Notes: generated by a model from the letters alone, not told the origin. Numbered from the stretch's first letter, positions 33,565 through 43,324 are shown. The stretch: 64,000 bases of DNA from Pseudosporangium ferrugineum (GCF_003002065.1 NZ_PVZG01000025.1:1-64000); one strand, 5' to 3'. A program made the numbers and translations.

Positions 33565-34688
33565 GACCGGGCCTCCGCCGGCTCCGGGGCGGCGGCGAGC
33601 TGGTCCGGGTCGGGGTCGAGGCTGGCCATCACGAGCCGGGCCGCCGCGAGGTCGAGGCCGATCGCGAGCTCGTCGGCGGCGGCCAGCAGCCCGGCCGAGG
33701 CCGGACGCCCGGGCACCGATCGGCCCCGGGGCCCCGGACCCGCCGGCTCGCCGGCGAGGAGCGCATCCGTCTCCGTCAGCCAGCGCCGCCACCGGGCCGT
33801 GACGTCGCCGCCCTCCAGCGCCGCGCGCGCCGCGGGACCGCTCACCTGCAGCCGGTCGGCGGTCTCGGCGGTGAGCACGCCGAGTCCGTCCGTCGCCCAT
33901 CGCAGGGTAGGCGACCGGTTCAGCCGCCGCCCGATCGCCGCCAGGTGGCCGCGCAGCACCGGGCCCGGCGTGTCGGTCAGAGTGCTGTCGCGCAGCCGTC
34001 GTACTCGCCAGGCCATGCCCGGCCAGCCCGCCACGGCGAGGAGCCGTTGCAGCGAGTCCAGGTGTGCTGCCGCGTGCCGGCGGGAGGCGCCGGGGCCGGC
34101 GGCGTCCCAGAACGGGCGGGGCGGCGTGGCCGCGGACAGGATGCGCGACCGTGCCTGCTGGACGACGTCGCCCTGCACCTGCAGATCCATCACGAGGCCC
34201 GAGGGCCAGTCCGGTAGCACCGGGCCCAGCGGGACGGTGAGCACGTCCAGGGCGAGCGCGTCGCGGTCCGGCCCGCGATCGGCCATCATGAGCCCGCCCG
34301 GCATCTGCATGTCCTCGCCGTGCGTGTCCGGCGCCCGCTCCGCCCATTCGTCGCGGCGGTCCGGCTCAGCGGCCCGCTGTGGATCCGACAGCTGCCGGAC
34401 CACCTGCCGCAGGACCGCACCAGCCTCGGCCGGATCATCGATGTCGGCGCGGACCCGCGGGCCCGGCAGCTGCGACCACACGAGGTCGATCGCGTCGCGC
34501 AGCTCATCCCCGGGGGAGCCGACGGCCAGCAGCACGTCCGCGTCGGAGGGCGCGGTCGCTGCCACAGCGCCGATCCGGGCCATCTCCACCTCGACAGCCA
34601 GCCGTACGGCCGTCGCGCCGGGCGCCGCGACGGCGAGCACATGGGGGCGCCGCGCGGCCCACCGCCCGAGAAGCTGCGTCAGGACCAT
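33561..34688 (-). CDS. Cysteine-free soluble protein of a complex I-like operon, possibly a NuoB-NuoD-like fusion
   Basis: 375 residues, no membrane helices and no cysteine at all. The first 110 residues (RWAARRPHVLAVAAPGATAV, SDADVLLAVGSPGDELRDAI, SQLPGPR) recall NuoB without its cluster ligands. From about residue 165 (LTVPLGPVLPDWPSGLVMDL, QVQGDVVQQARSRI) it recalls the N-terminus of the NuoD 49-kDa subunit. It sits exactly where nuoB-C-D would be, between nuoA and nuoH, with overlaps on both sides. It cannot hold cluster N2. I infer a cap on the membrane arm. A remote-homology search is needed to confirm. Confidence 0.55.
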   Translation of the reverse strand: MVLTQLLGRWAARRPHVLAVAAPGATAVRLAVEVEMARIGAVAATAPSDADVLLAVGSPGDELRDAIDLVWSQLPGPRVRADIDDPAEAGAVLRQVVRQLSDPQRAAEPDRRDEWAERAPDTHGEDMQMPGGLMMADRGPDRDALALDVLTVPLGPVLPDWPSGLVMDLQVQGDVVQQARSRILSAATPPRPFWDAAGPGASRRHAAAHLDSLQRLLAVAGWPGMAWRVRRLRDSTLTDTPGPVLRGHLAAIGRRLNRSPTLRWATDGLGVLTAETADRLQVSGPAARAALEGGDVTARWRRWLTETDALLAGEPAGPGPRGRSVPGRPASAGLLAAADELAIGLDLAAARLVMASLDPDPDQLAAAPEPAEARS

Positions 34689-35029
34689 CGCAGCGCGCCC
34701 TCCCGCCAGGCGTAGACGACGCCCGCCATGAGCACGCCGAGGAACGCGAACATCTCCACGACGGCCTTGACGCCCACCTGCGGCACGACCAGCGCCCACG
34801 GGTACATGAACAACATCTCCACGTCGAAGGCCAGGAACAGCATCGTGAGGGCGTACCAGCGCACGTGGAACCGCGACATCGCGTGCTGCTGCGGCAGGTT
34901 CCCCGACAGGAACGGCGCGGCGCGTAGCGGATCCGCCGCGACTGCGGTGCCGCGGTGCAGCCGATAGAGCAGGGCGACGGCTGCCACGGCGAGGGCTGCC
35001 ATGGCGCCGGCATTCACCACCGCTTGCAC
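34679..35029 (-). CDS. nuoA: NADH-quinone oxidoreductase subunit A-like protein
   Basis: 116 residues, three helices. FHVRWYALTMLFLAFDVEMLFMYPWALV is the NuoA signature. The Cys normally found in the preceding TM1-2 loop is not present (SGNLPQQHAMSRFHV). GTG 35029 follows GGAGGAG. First gene of the operon. A weak GAGTAG-N13-GGGTAG lies upstream at 35082-35106. Confidence 0.88.
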   Translation of the reverse strand: MQAVVNAGAMAALAVAAVALLYRLHRGTAVAADPLRAAPFLSGNLPQQHAMSRFHVRWYALTMLFLAFDVEMLFMYPWALVVPQVGVKAVVEMFAFLGVLMAGVVYAWREGALRWS

Positions 35030-35175
35030 GGCTCCTCCCCGGTGTCTGCGCGCGGCGGATCCACGCTGACTGCGCCGCGGCCTACCCACCTGATCACGCG
35101 CTACTCGTGGTGCGGTCACGGAATTGAGACGCGTCCGTGCGCATTCCGCCGACGAGGTGTCCTACGGTCGCGAGC

Positions 35176-35715
35176 ATGAGGCGGTGGACGGCGTGGTTGG
35201 GCCGGATGGTGGCCGCGGCAGTGCTGATGCCGGCTCTGGTGTTCGGGTTCGCCGGATGTGCCGCATCGCCGGAACGCGCGGACGAAGACGTGGCCGGACC
35301 GCAATGGCAGCTGATACCCCGTCGCGCCCCGGGGGCCGCCGATGCCACGCATCCCGCACGACTCACCGGCGTCCGAGCCGAGGACCAGGACGGCTTCGAC
35401 CGCCTGACGTTCACCTACGCGGGTGAGCGCCCCGGATACCTCGTGGCCTATGCGGGGTCGGACGCGGACGGCAGGACCACCCTGCGGGTCATCCTCGAGC
35501 ACGTCACCGGCCGGACGAGCCGCGACCTGACTCCGGACCTGCAAGCCATCCGCGGCGTCCGGCAGCGCCCGGCCGACGACCAGACCATCGAGACCACCGT
35601 CCGCGTCACCGACGCCGGCCGGGGGAAGGGCGTGCCCTTCCGGGTAGGCCTGTCCATCGGCGGCTTCTACGTGGACGTCGCGCACCCGGATCAGCTCACC
35701 GTCCCGGTCGGATAG
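35176..35715 (+). CDS. AMIN-like domain lipoprotein
   Basis: 179 residues. Lipobox VFGFAGC. The mature domain (about 60-178) has ARLTGVRAEDQDGFDRLTFTY, then RPGYLVAY, VILEHVTGRT and GLSIGGFYVDVAHP, the pattern of AMIN-like cell-surface domains in actinobacteria. Likely wall- or polysaccharide-associated. Divergent from the nuo operon. Confidence 0.75.
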   Translation: MRRWTAWLGRMVAAAVLMPALVFGFAGCAASPERADEDVAGPQWQLIPRRAPGAADATHPARLTGVRAEDQDGFDRLTFTYAGERPGYLVAYAGSDADGRTTLRVILEHVTGRTSRDLTPDLQAIRGVRQRPADDQTIETTVRVTDAGRGKGVPFRVGLSIGGFYVDVAHPDQLTVPVG

Positions 35716-35754
35716 CGCGTCGATCGACCGCTCGCAGACCGGCGGCACCCGGCC

Positions 35755-35779
35755 GTTTGCCGCTCGCCGGCCCGGGTAG
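35755..35779 (+). promoter_or_regulatory. SigB/SigF-type promoter upstream of the ThDP enzyme gene
   Basis: GTTTGC (35755-35760), 13 bases, GGGTAG (35774-35779). Leader to the ATG about 55 bases. Confidence 0.75.
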
Positions 35780-35841
35780 GGCCGCCGCCGGTGCCGATGA
35801 CGACGCCAGTTGTCTTCACTGCGCAACGAAAGGGATCACCG

Positions 35842-37605
35842 ATGGCGGAGATCGTGGGCGAGAGCCTGGTCAAGCGCTTGATCGCCTGGGGAGTGGACAC
35901 CGTGTTCGGCCTGCCGGGCGACGGCATCAACGGGCTCATGGAAGGCTTCCGGAGGCACTCCGACAAGATCAACTTCATCCTCGTGCACCACGAGGAGGCC
36001 GCCGCCTTCATGGCGACCGGCTACGCGAAGGCCACGGGCAGGCTGGGGGTGTGCGCGGCGACGTCCGGTCCCGGCGCCATCCACCTGCTGAACGGCCTGT
36101 ACGACGCCAAGCTCGACCACATGCCCGTGCTGGCCATCACCGGCATGCAGGAGACGTCGGTGCTCGGCAGCCGCTACCAGCAGGAGGTGCACCTCGACCG
36201 GCTGTACCAGGACGTCGCCGAGTACAACCTGATGATCACCAACCCGCAGCAGGTCCCCGCCGTGGTCGACCTCGCGATCCGCAACGCGCTGGTCAAGCAG
36301 ACCGTGTCTCATCTGACCTTCCCCACCGACATCCAGGTGGCGGAGATCGGCGAGGACCCGTACCGGCACGTCGGGCCAGGCCGGCCGCCGGCCAGCATGC
36401 CGTTCCTCGACCGGCCGCAGCTTCCGCCCGGCGAGAACGAGTTGCGGGCGGCCGCGGAGGTGCTGAACGCGGCGAAGAAGCCCGCGATCCTCGTCGGGAT
36501 CGGCGCGAAGCATGCCCGCGACGAGGTCATCGCGGTAGCGGAGAAGCTCGGCGCCCCGGTCGTCAAGACCCTGCCCGGCAAGATGGTCGTTCCCGACGAC
36601 CATCCGGTCACCACGGGCGGCCTCGGCCTGCTCGGCACCAAGCCGAGCGAGGAGGCGATGGAGGAGTGCGACACGCTGCTGATGGTCGGGACGTCGTTCC
36701 CGTACGGGAAGTATCTTCCCGAGCCCGGCAAGGTGAAGGTGGTGCAGATCGACTCCGACGCGACCCTGATCGGGCTGCGGCTGCCGGTGGACGCGCCGAT
36801 CGCCGCGGACGCGAAGAAGGGTCTGCAGGGGTTGCTGCCGCTGCTGACCGGCGGGGACGGCTCGTTCCTGGCCAAGTACCGCAAGGAGATGGACTCCTGG
36901 CGCGCCGACATGACGGCCCTGCAGGACGAGAGCCGTGACCCGATCGCTCCGCAGTACGTGATGGGGGTGATCGACGAGCTCGCCGCGGACGACGCCATCC
37001 TCACGTGTGACTCGGGCACGATCGCGACCTGGTCGGCGCGGCACTGGACGATCCGCGGCGGCCGGGAGTTCTACCTGTCCGGCAACCTCGCCACGATGGC
37101 GCCGGGGCTGCCGTACTCGATCGCGATGCAGCACGCCTTCCCGGGCCGGCAGGTGATCGCGTACGTCGGTGACGGTGGGTTCGCGATGCTGATGGCCGAG
37201 TTCCTGACCGCCGTGCGCCACGAGCTGCCCATCAAGGTCGTCGTCAACAACAACAATGCGTACGGGCAGATCCTCTGGGAGCAGATCATCCTGGGCTATC
37301 CCGAGTACGCCGTGCGGCACCGGCAGCCCGAGGCCGACTTCTCCACGTGGGCGCGCGGCTGCGGGGCGTACGGCGCCAAGGTGAGCAAGCCCGGCGACGT
37401 CCGCAGCGCGATTGCGGAGGCGCTGGCACATCCCGGACCGGCGCTGGTGGACGTGGACGTGAACCCCAACGAGCCGCCGATGCCCGGCAAGATCAAGTAC
37501 GAGCAGGCCAAGCACTTCACCGAGGCGTTCCTGCGCGGCCAGCCGCACAAGATGGCGACGCTGAGCACCGTGGTCCGCGACAAGATCAACGAGCTGCGGG
37601 CATGA
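35842..37605 (+). CDS. Thiamine diphosphate enzyme of the pyruvate oxidase / acetolactate synthase group
   Basis: 587 residues. Catalytic Glu in HHEEAAAFMATGYAKATG, the ThDP/Mg motif YVGDGGFAMLMAEFLTA to NNN, and the central FAD/nucleotide-type domain with VGIGAKHARDEVI. The order of domains fits membrane-linked pyruvate oxidase (acetate from pyruvate, electrons to quinone) or a stress-related acetolactate synthase-like enzyme. Substrate unproved. AAAGGG precedes ATG 35842. Its stop overlaps the next gene by 4 bases. Confidence 0.85.
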   Translation: MAEIVGESLVKRLIAWGVDTVFGLPGDGINGLMEGFRRHSDKINFILVHHEEAAAFMATGYAKATGRLGVCAATSGPGAIHLLNGLYDAKLDHMPVLAITGMQETSVLGSRYQQEVHLDRLYQDVAEYNLMITNPQQVPAVVDLAIRNALVKQTVSHLTFPTDIQVAEIGEDPYRHVGPGRPPASMPFLDRPQLPPGENELRAAAEVLNAAKKPAILVGIGAKHARDEVIAVAEKLGAPVVKTLPGKMVVPDDHPVTTGGLGLLGTKPSEEAMEECDTLLMVGTSFPYGKYLPEPGKVKVVQIDSDATLIGLRLPVDAPIAADAKKGLQGLLPLLTGGDGSFLAKYRKEMDSWRADMTALQDESRDPIAPQYVMGVIDELAADDAILTCDSGTIATWSARHWTIRGGREFYLSGNLATMAPGLPYSIAMQHAFPGRQVIAYVGDGGFAMLMAEFLTAVRHELPIKVVVNNNNAYGQILWEQIILGYPEYAVRHRQPEADFSTWARGCGAYGAKVSKPGDVRSAIAEALAHPGPALVDVDVNPNEPPMPGKIKYEQAKHFTEAFLRGQPHKMATLSTVVRDKINELRA

Positions 37606-40600
37606 CCGCCGTCAAGCTCCCGGACCCGGTGGTGCGTGTTTCGCAGATCAGCGACATCGACGTCGCCGCGCTGGAACGGGACCTGGCGGCCGAGGTGGAC
37701 GGCGAGGTCCGCTTCGACGCCGGGTCCCGCTCGGCCTACTCCACCGACGCCTCCAACTACCGGCAGGTGCCGATCGGCGTGGTCGTACCCCGCACGGTCG
37801 AGGCCGGCGCCGCCGCGGTGGCCGTGTGCAGCCGGTACGGGGCTCCGATCACGTCCCGGGGCGGCGGCACGAGCCTGGCCGGCGAATGCACCAACGTCGC
37901 CGTGATCATCGACTGGTCGAAGTACTGCCACCGGCTGCTCGAGGTCGACGCCGAGAACCGGACCTGCCTCGTCGAGCCGGGCATCGTCCTCGACCTGCTC
38001 AACGACCAGCTCAAGGACACCGGCCTGGAGTTCGGCCCCGAGCCGGCCACGCACAATCACTGCACGCTCGGCGGGATGATCGGCAACAACTCGTGCGGCG
38101 CGACCGCCCAGCGCACGGGCAAGGTCGTCGACAACATCGTCGAGCTGGAGGTGCTGCTTTACGACGGCACCCGCATGTGGGTGGGGGAGACCCCGGACGA
38201 CGAGTACGAGCACATCATCGCCGCCGGCGGGCGGCCGGCGCAGATCTACCGTGAGCTGCGAGCCCTTCGAGACCGGTACCTGGCCCAGATCCGGACCCGG
38301 TACCCGAAGATCCCGCGCCGGGTCTCGGGCTACAACCTCGACAGCCTGCTGCCCGAGAAGAACTTCCACGTCGCGCAGGCTCTGGTCGGCACCGAGGGCA
38401 CCTGCGTGACCGTCCTGCGAGCCCGGCTCAGGCTCGTGCCCATCGTCAAGGTCCGCGGCCTGGTGATGATCGGCTTCCCGGACGTCGGGGCCTCGGGCGA
38501 CGCCGTGCCGGCCATCCTGCCGCACCGGCCGATCGCGCTCGAGGGCATCGAACACCACCTGATCCACTTCGAGCGGGAGAAGCACCTGCATCCCGGCGCG
38601 CTCGACCTGTTGCCGGACGGACGGGCGTACCTGATGGTGCAGATGGGTGGCGACACCAAGGACGAGGTCGACGCCGCCGCGGACCGGATGCTCGCCGCCC
38701 TGGACCTCGACCGCAACGACCGGCGGGTCGCCTTCTTCGACGACGAGCGGCACCAGAGGCAGCTGTGGCTCGTCCGGGAATCGGGGTTGGGCGCCACCGC
38801 GCGCGTGCCCGGGCTGCCCGACACCTGGCCCGGCTGGGAGGACTCCGCCGTCAGCCCCGACGACCTCGGCGACTACCTGCGCGATCTGCAGGCGCTGTTC
38901 GACGACTACGGGTACGGCCAGACCTCCCTGTACGGCCACTTCGGCCAGGGCTGCGTCCACTGCCGCATCCCGTTCGACCTGACCAGCAGCGACGGCGTCG
39001 CGACGTTCCGGTCGTTCATCGAGCGCGCCGCCGACCTGGTGGTGCGCTACGGCGGGTCGTTCTCCGGCGAGCACGGGGACGGGCAGGCCCGTGGCGAGCT
39101 GCTGCCGAAGATGTTCGGCGACGACCTGGCACGCGCCTTCGGGCAGTTCAAGGCGATCTTCGACCCCACCGACCGGATGAACCCCGGCAAGGTGACCGCC
39201 CCCAACCCGCTGGACGGTCAGCTGCGCTTGGGGGTGGACTACAACCACGGCGACGTGGCCACAACCTTTCAGTACCCGAACGACGAAGGAAGCTTCGACC
39301 GGGCGGTGCTGCGCTGTGTGGGCGTCGGACGCTGCCGCCGGCACGAGGGTGGCGTGATGTGCCCTTCGTACATGGCGACCCACGAGGAGGAACACTCCAC
39401 CCGGGGGCGGGCGCGGTTGCTGTTCGAGATGCTGGACGGCACCGCACGCGGCGGCGCGATCGCCGACGGATGGCGCTCCGACGCCGTCAAGGACGCCCTC
39501 GACCTGTGCCTGGCCTGCAAGGGCTGCAAGGCCGACTGCCCGGTCAACGTGGACATGGCCACGTACAAGGCCGAGTTCCTGTCCCACCACTACGAGGGCC
39601 GGCTGCGCCCCCGGGCGCACTACTCGATGGGATGGCTGCCGGTGGCCGCGGCCGCCGTGGCCGCCACCGCGCCGCGCCTGGTCAATCTGCTCTCGCAGGC
39701 GCCCGGGCTGGCATGGGTGGCGAAGAAGGCAGCCGGGGCGGACACGCGGCGAGAGGTGCCGGTCTTCGCCGCGGAGACGTTCCAGCAATGGTTCGCCCAC
39801 CGGACGCCCCGCGGCAACGGCGAGCGCGGTGAGGTGGTGCTGTGGCCGGACACGTTCACCAACCACTTCGACCCCGGCATCGCGCGAGCCGCCGTGCGCG
39901 TCGTCGAGGACGCCGGATGGCGGGTGGTCGTACCCGATCAGAAGGTGTGCTGCGGGCTCACCTGGATCTCCACCGGGCAGCTCGACGTCGCCAAGCGGGT
40001 GCTGATGCGTACGGTCGACATCCTGCGCCCCCACTTGCGCGCCGGGAGCCTGATTCTCGGTCTGGAGCCCAGCTGCACCGCGGTGTTCCGCGGCGACGCC
40101 GAGGAGCTGTTCCCGCACGATCAGGACGTGGAACGGCTGCGCCGGCAGACGGTCACGCTCGCCGAACTGCTCACCGCGCACACTCCCGGCTGGCAAGCGC
40201 CCCGTGTGAGCCGTAAGGCGCACATCCAGACACACTGCCACCACCACGCGATCATGGGGTACGAGGCCGACACACAGCTGCTGGCCGACGCAGGCGTCGA
40301 CGCCGACGTCCTCGACTCCGGGTGCTGCGGGCTGGCCGGCAACTTCGGCTTCGAGGAGGGCCACTACGAGGTCTCGGAGGCCTGCGCCGAACGGGTGCTG
40401 CTGCCCGCCGTACGCGACGCCGCGCCCACCGACGTGATCCTCGCCGACGGGTTCAGTTGCCGTACCCAGGTCGACCAGAGCGACTCCGGCGGCCGCCGCG
40501 GCGTGCACCTCGCCGAGCTGCTGAGCGCTGGGCTCGACGGCGACGACGGCACCGGCGTACCGGAGAAACGGTGGGCGGACCGCCCGAAGGCGCCGTCGCG

Positions 40601-40685
40601 TCCGGCGCGCTTCCTGAGCACCGCCGCAGTCGCGGGTGCCCTGGTCGCCGCGGCCGGATACGGAGCGCGGCGATGGTTACGCTGA
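37602..40685 (+). CDS. FAD-linked oxidoreductase fused to Fe-S/CCG domains (D-lactate dehydrogenase type)
   Basis: 1027 residues. N-terminal FAD_binding_4 domain (RGGGTSLAGECTNV, GGMIGNNSCGATA), a GlcD-type C-terminal domain with FSGEHGDGQARGELL, two 4Fe-4S sites (CVGVGRCRRHEGGVMCP and CLACKGCKADCP), and two CCG cysteine-rich domains (VCCGLTW, GCCGLAGNFGFE, with HCHHHA). This is the layout of Dld/GlcD-GlpC fusions that oxidise D-2-hydroxyacids and pass electrons to quinone. A C-terminal hydrophobic helix may anchor it. Start ATG overlaps the upstream stop. Confidence 0.88.
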   Translation: MTAVKLPDPVVRVSQISDIDVAALERDLAAEVDGEVRFDAGSRSAYSTDASNYRQVPIGVVVPRTVEAGAAAVAVCSRYGAPITSRGGGTSLAGECTNVAVIIDWSKYCHRLLEVDAENRTCLVEPGIVLDLLNDQLKDTGLEFGPEPATHNHCTLGGMIGNNSCGATAQRTGKVVDNIVELEVLLYDGTRMWVGETPDDEYEHIIAAGGRPAQIYRELRALRDRYLAQIRTRYPKIPRRVSGYNLDSLLPEKNFHVAQALVGTEGTCVTVLRARLRLVPIVKVRGLVMIGFPDVGASGDAVPAILPHRPIALEGIEHHLIHFEREKHLHPGALDLLPDGRAYLMVQMGGDTKDEVDAAADRMLAALDLDRNDRRVAFFDDERHQRQLWLVRESGLGATARVPGLPDTWPGWEDSAVSPDDLGDYLRDLQALFDDYGYGQTSLYGHFGQGCVHCRIPFDLTSSDGVATFRSFIERAADLVVRYGGSFSGEHGDGQARGELLPKMFGDDLARAFGQFKAIFDPTDRMNPGKVTAPNPLDGQLRLGVDYNHGDVATTFQYPNDEGSFDRAVLRCVGVGRCRRHEGGVMCPSYMATHEEEHSTRGRARLLFEMLDGTARGGAIADGWRSDAVKDALDLCLACKGCKADCPVNVDMATYKAEFLSHHYEGRLRPRAHYSMGWLPVAAAAVAATAPRLVNLLSQAPGLAWVAKKAAGADTRREVPVFAAETFQQWFAHRTPRGNGERGEVVLWPDTFTNHFDPGIARAAVRVVEDAGWRVVVPDQKVCCGLTWISTGQLDVAKRVLMRTVDILRPHLRAGSLILGLEPSCTAVFRGDAEELFPHDQDVERLRRQTVTLAELLTAHTPGWQAPRVSRKAHIQTHCHHHAIMGYEADTQLLADAGVDADVLDSGCCGLAGNFGFEEGHYEVSEACAERVLLPAVRDAAPTDVILADGFSCRTQVDQSDSGGRRGVHLAELLSAGLDGDDGTGVPEKRWADRPKAPSRPARFLSTAAVAGALVAAAGYGARRWLR

Positions 40686-41752
40686 CGACCTCCGCGTACA
40701 CCGTCCCCACCGACGCACCCGAGGGCGACGGGACGATGACGTGGACCAGCACCACGCTGGTGCTGGTCCAGGCGAGCGACGGCGAGACCACCGGTCTGGG
40801 ATGGACGTACGGTCCGCCGGAGGCCGCCCGGGTGGTGACCGGCATGCTCGCCGACGTGGTCGCCGACATCGACCCGGACGACATCCCGGCGGCGTGGGCG
40901 GCGATGCAGCGGCGGCTGCGCAACGCCGGGCGCCCCGGCATCGGCGGGCTCGCGCTCTCGGCCGCCGACAACGCGCTGTGGGACCTCAAGGCCCGCCGTC
41001 ACGGTCTGCCCCTGGCCCGGCTGCTCGGCGCGGCGCGGCCTGCGGTCCCGGTCTACGGCAGCGGCGGGTTCACCACGTACGACGCCGAGCGGCAGCACGC
41101 CCAGCTCGCCCGTTGGGTGCATGAGCAGGGCATCCCCCGGGTGAAGATCAAGATCGGGGAGTCCTGGGGTGGCGACGTGGACCGGGACCTGGCCCGCATG
41201 ACGGCGGCCCGCAAGACCGTCGGCGACGCCGAGCTGTTCGTCGACGCCAACGGCGGGTACCAGCGCAAGCAGGCGGTCCGGGTGATGCACGCGGCCGGCG
41301 AGCTCGACGTGCGCTGGTACGAGGAGCCGGTCAGCTCCGACGACCTGCCGGGCCTCGGGCTGGTCCGCGACGCCGTCGAGCCGGACGTGGCGGCGGGGGA
41401 GTACGGCTGGGATCTCGTCTACTTCGCTCGCATGGCGCCGTACGTGGACTGCTTGCAGATCGACGTCACCCGTTGCGGTGGCATCACCGAATTCCTGCGC
41501 GCGGCCGCCGTCGCCGCGGCGCACGGACTCGAGGTGTCCGGGCACTGCGCACCGCATCAGCACCTGGCCGTGGCCGCCGCGACGCCGAACCTTCGGCATC
41601 TCGAATGGTTCCACGACCACGTCCGCATCGAGCGGATGCTCTTCGCCGGGGCGGTCGACGCCGATGGCGGCACGGCGCCGGTCAACCGGGACGCGCCCGG
41701 CAACGGCCTGACGTTCCGCCACGGCGACGCCGAGCGGTGGCGCTCGGCGTAG
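40673..41752 (+). CDS. Mandelate racemase/enolase-superfamily sugar-acid dehydratase-like enzyme
   Basis: 359 residues. Catalytic Lys pair in RVKIKIGESW, metal ligands in VDANGGY, YEEPVSSDDLPG and AAGEYGWDL, and the His in SGHCAPHQH. This arrangement is typical of MR-subgroup dehydratases acting on sugar acids. The exact acid cannot be told. Start ATG lies 13 bases inside the preceding gene, so the two are translationally linked. Confidence 0.85.
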   Translation: MVTLTTSAYTVPTDAPEGDGTMTWTSTTLVLVQASDGETTGLGWTYGPPEAARVVTGMLADVVADIDPDDIPAAWAAMQRRLRNAGRPGIGGLALSAADNALWDLKARRHGLPLARLLGAARPAVPVYGSGGFTTYDAERQHAQLARWVHEQGIPRVKIKIGESWGGDVDRDLARMTAARKTVGDAELFVDANGGYQRKQAVRVMHAAGELDVRWYEEPVSSDDLPGLGLVRDAVEPDVAAGEYGWDLVYFARMAPYVDCLQIDVTRCGGITEFLRAAAVAAAHGLEVSGHCAPHQHLAVAAATPNLRHLEWFHDHVRIERMLFAGAVDADGGTAPVNRDAPGNGLTFRHGDAERWRSA

Positions 41753-41809
41753 CGAACGGCGGATCCGTTGTCCTGGTCGGCCCCACGCCGGAACCCGCGC
41801 CGTCCGGGC

Positions 41810-41835
41810 GTTTGGCCGGCTCGTGGCCGGGGGAG
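41810..41835 (+). promoter_or_regulatory. Weak SigB/SigF-type promoter upstream of the sugar transporter gene
   Basis: GTTTGG (41810-41815), 14 bases, GGGGAG (41830-41835). The -10 differs from consensus and the spacing is one base longer than in the other sites. Confidence 0.4.
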
Positions 41836-41866
41836 GACACGCGGGCCGCGACGAAAGGGGCCGACG

Positions 41867-43264
41867 ATGCTGACCTTCCTGCGGGAGCTCCGGGCCAACG
41901 GCGTGGTGACCAGGGTGGCCGCCATCGCGGCGATCGGTGGCTTCCTGTTCGGCTACGACACCGGCGTCATCTCGGGCGCCTTGCTGTACATCAAGCGGGA
42001 CTTCGACGCGAGCTCGTTCCAGCAGGAGGCGATCGTCTCGGTGCTGCTGCTCGGCGCGGCCGCCGGTGCGCTGCTGTCCGGCTGGCTGACCGACAGGATC
42101 GGCCGGAAATGGACCAAGGTGATCTCGGGTTCGGTGTACGTCATCGGCGCCCTGGGATGCGCGTTCGCCGTGAACGCCCCGATGCTGATCGGCGCCCGCG
42201 CCGTGCTGGGCTTCGCCGTCGGTACGGCGTCGTTCGTCAGTCCCATGTACATCTCGGAGGTGGCCCCGCCCAAGGCGCGGGGCGGCCTCACCTCCTTCAA
42301 CCAGCTCGCCGTCACCACGGGCATCGCGGTGGCGTACCTGGTGAACTACTTCTTCAAGGACGTCTCCGGCGACTGGCGGTGGATGCTGGGCATCGCGGTG
42401 ATACCCGGTGCCGCCCTCGCCGTCGGCATGCTGACCGTTCCGCGTACGCCGCGCTGGCTGATGGAACAGGGCCAGGACGACAACGCCCGCAAGGCGCTGG
42501 AGAGGCTGCGCGAGGGCACGGACACCGACATCGGCGAGGAACTCGATCAGATCCGCGACAGCTCCCAGGAGGCGCGGCAGACGTCGATGCGTGACCTGGT
42601 CCGGCGACCGGTGCGCACCCTGCTGATGGTCGGACTGGGGCTGGCCCTGTTCCAGCAGATCGTCGGCGTCAACACCGTCATCTACTACGCACCCACCATC
42701 CTTCAGCAGACGGGCCTCGGCGCCGGCAACGCGATCACCCAGACCCTGACCGTGGGCCTGACCAACGTGGTCTTCACCGTGGTCGCGATTCTGCTGCTCG
42801 ACAAGGTGGGACGCCGCCCGCTGCTCATCATCGGGACCGTCGTGGCGGGAATCGCGCTGCTGGGACTGGCCGCGTACTTCGGCTTTTCCGGCCTGCAGGA
42901 CAGCGCGCCGTGGCTGGCCCTGGTCTCGCTGCTGGTGTTCATCGCCGGGTACGCCGTCGGCCTGGGCCCGGTCTTCTGGCTGATGATCAGCGAGATCTTC
43001 CCGCAGCGGCTGCGCAGCAGAGCGATGAGCCTCACGACTGTGACCAACTGGCTCGCCAACTTCGCCGTCTCCGCCACGTTCCTCACCCTCGCCGGCGCCA
43101 TCACGCGCCAGGGGATCTTCCTGGTGTACGCCGTCATGGCGGCGGTCGCGGTGGCCTTCTTCGCCTGGCGCGTACCGGAGACCAAGGGGCGTTCGCTGGA
43201 GGAGATCCAACGCGATGCGGGCGCGGACCAGGGCGAAGCCGAGCCCGCGAAAGCCGGCCGTTGA
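41867..43264 (+). CDS. Sugar:proton symporter of the major facilitator superfamily
   Basis: 465 residues, 12 helices. Sugar-porter signatures: GFLFGYDTGVISGALLYI, DRIGRKWTKV, VPRTPRWLM, FQQIVGVNTVIYYAPTI, DKVGRRPLL and VPETKGRSLEEI. The QQ..N motif in helix 7 fits xylose/galactose/inositol-type carriers. ATG 41867 follows GAAAGGGG. Placed between the sugar-acid enzyme and glucose dehydrogenase genes, it may feed them. Confidence 0.9.
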   Translation: MLTFLRELRANGVVTRVAAIAAIGGFLFGYDTGVISGALLYIKRDFDASSFQQEAIVSVLLLGAAAGALLSGWLTDRIGRKWTKVISGSVYVIGALGCAFAVNAPMLIGARAVLGFAVGTASFVSPMYISEVAPPKARGGLTSFNQLAVTTGIAVAYLVNYFFKDVSGDWRWMLGIAVIPGAALAVGMLTVPRTPRWLMEQGQDDNARKALERLREGTDTDIGEELDQIRDSSQEARQTSMRDLVRRPVRTLLMVGLGLALFQQIVGVNTVIYYAPTILQQTGLGAGNAITQTLTVGLTNVVFTVVAILLLDKVGRRPLLIIGTVVAGIALLGLAAYFGFSGLQDSAPWLALVSLLVFIAGYAVGLGPVFWLMISEIFPQRLRSRAMSLTTVTNWLANFAVSATFLTLAGAITRQGIFLVYAVMAAVAVAFFAWRVPETKGRSLEEIQRDAGADQGEAEPAKAGR

Positions 43265-43324
43265 CCGCTGCCGGAGCCGGCCGCGAGGAATGCCCACCCG
43301 ATCTCGCTCAGAGCGGAGACCGTC

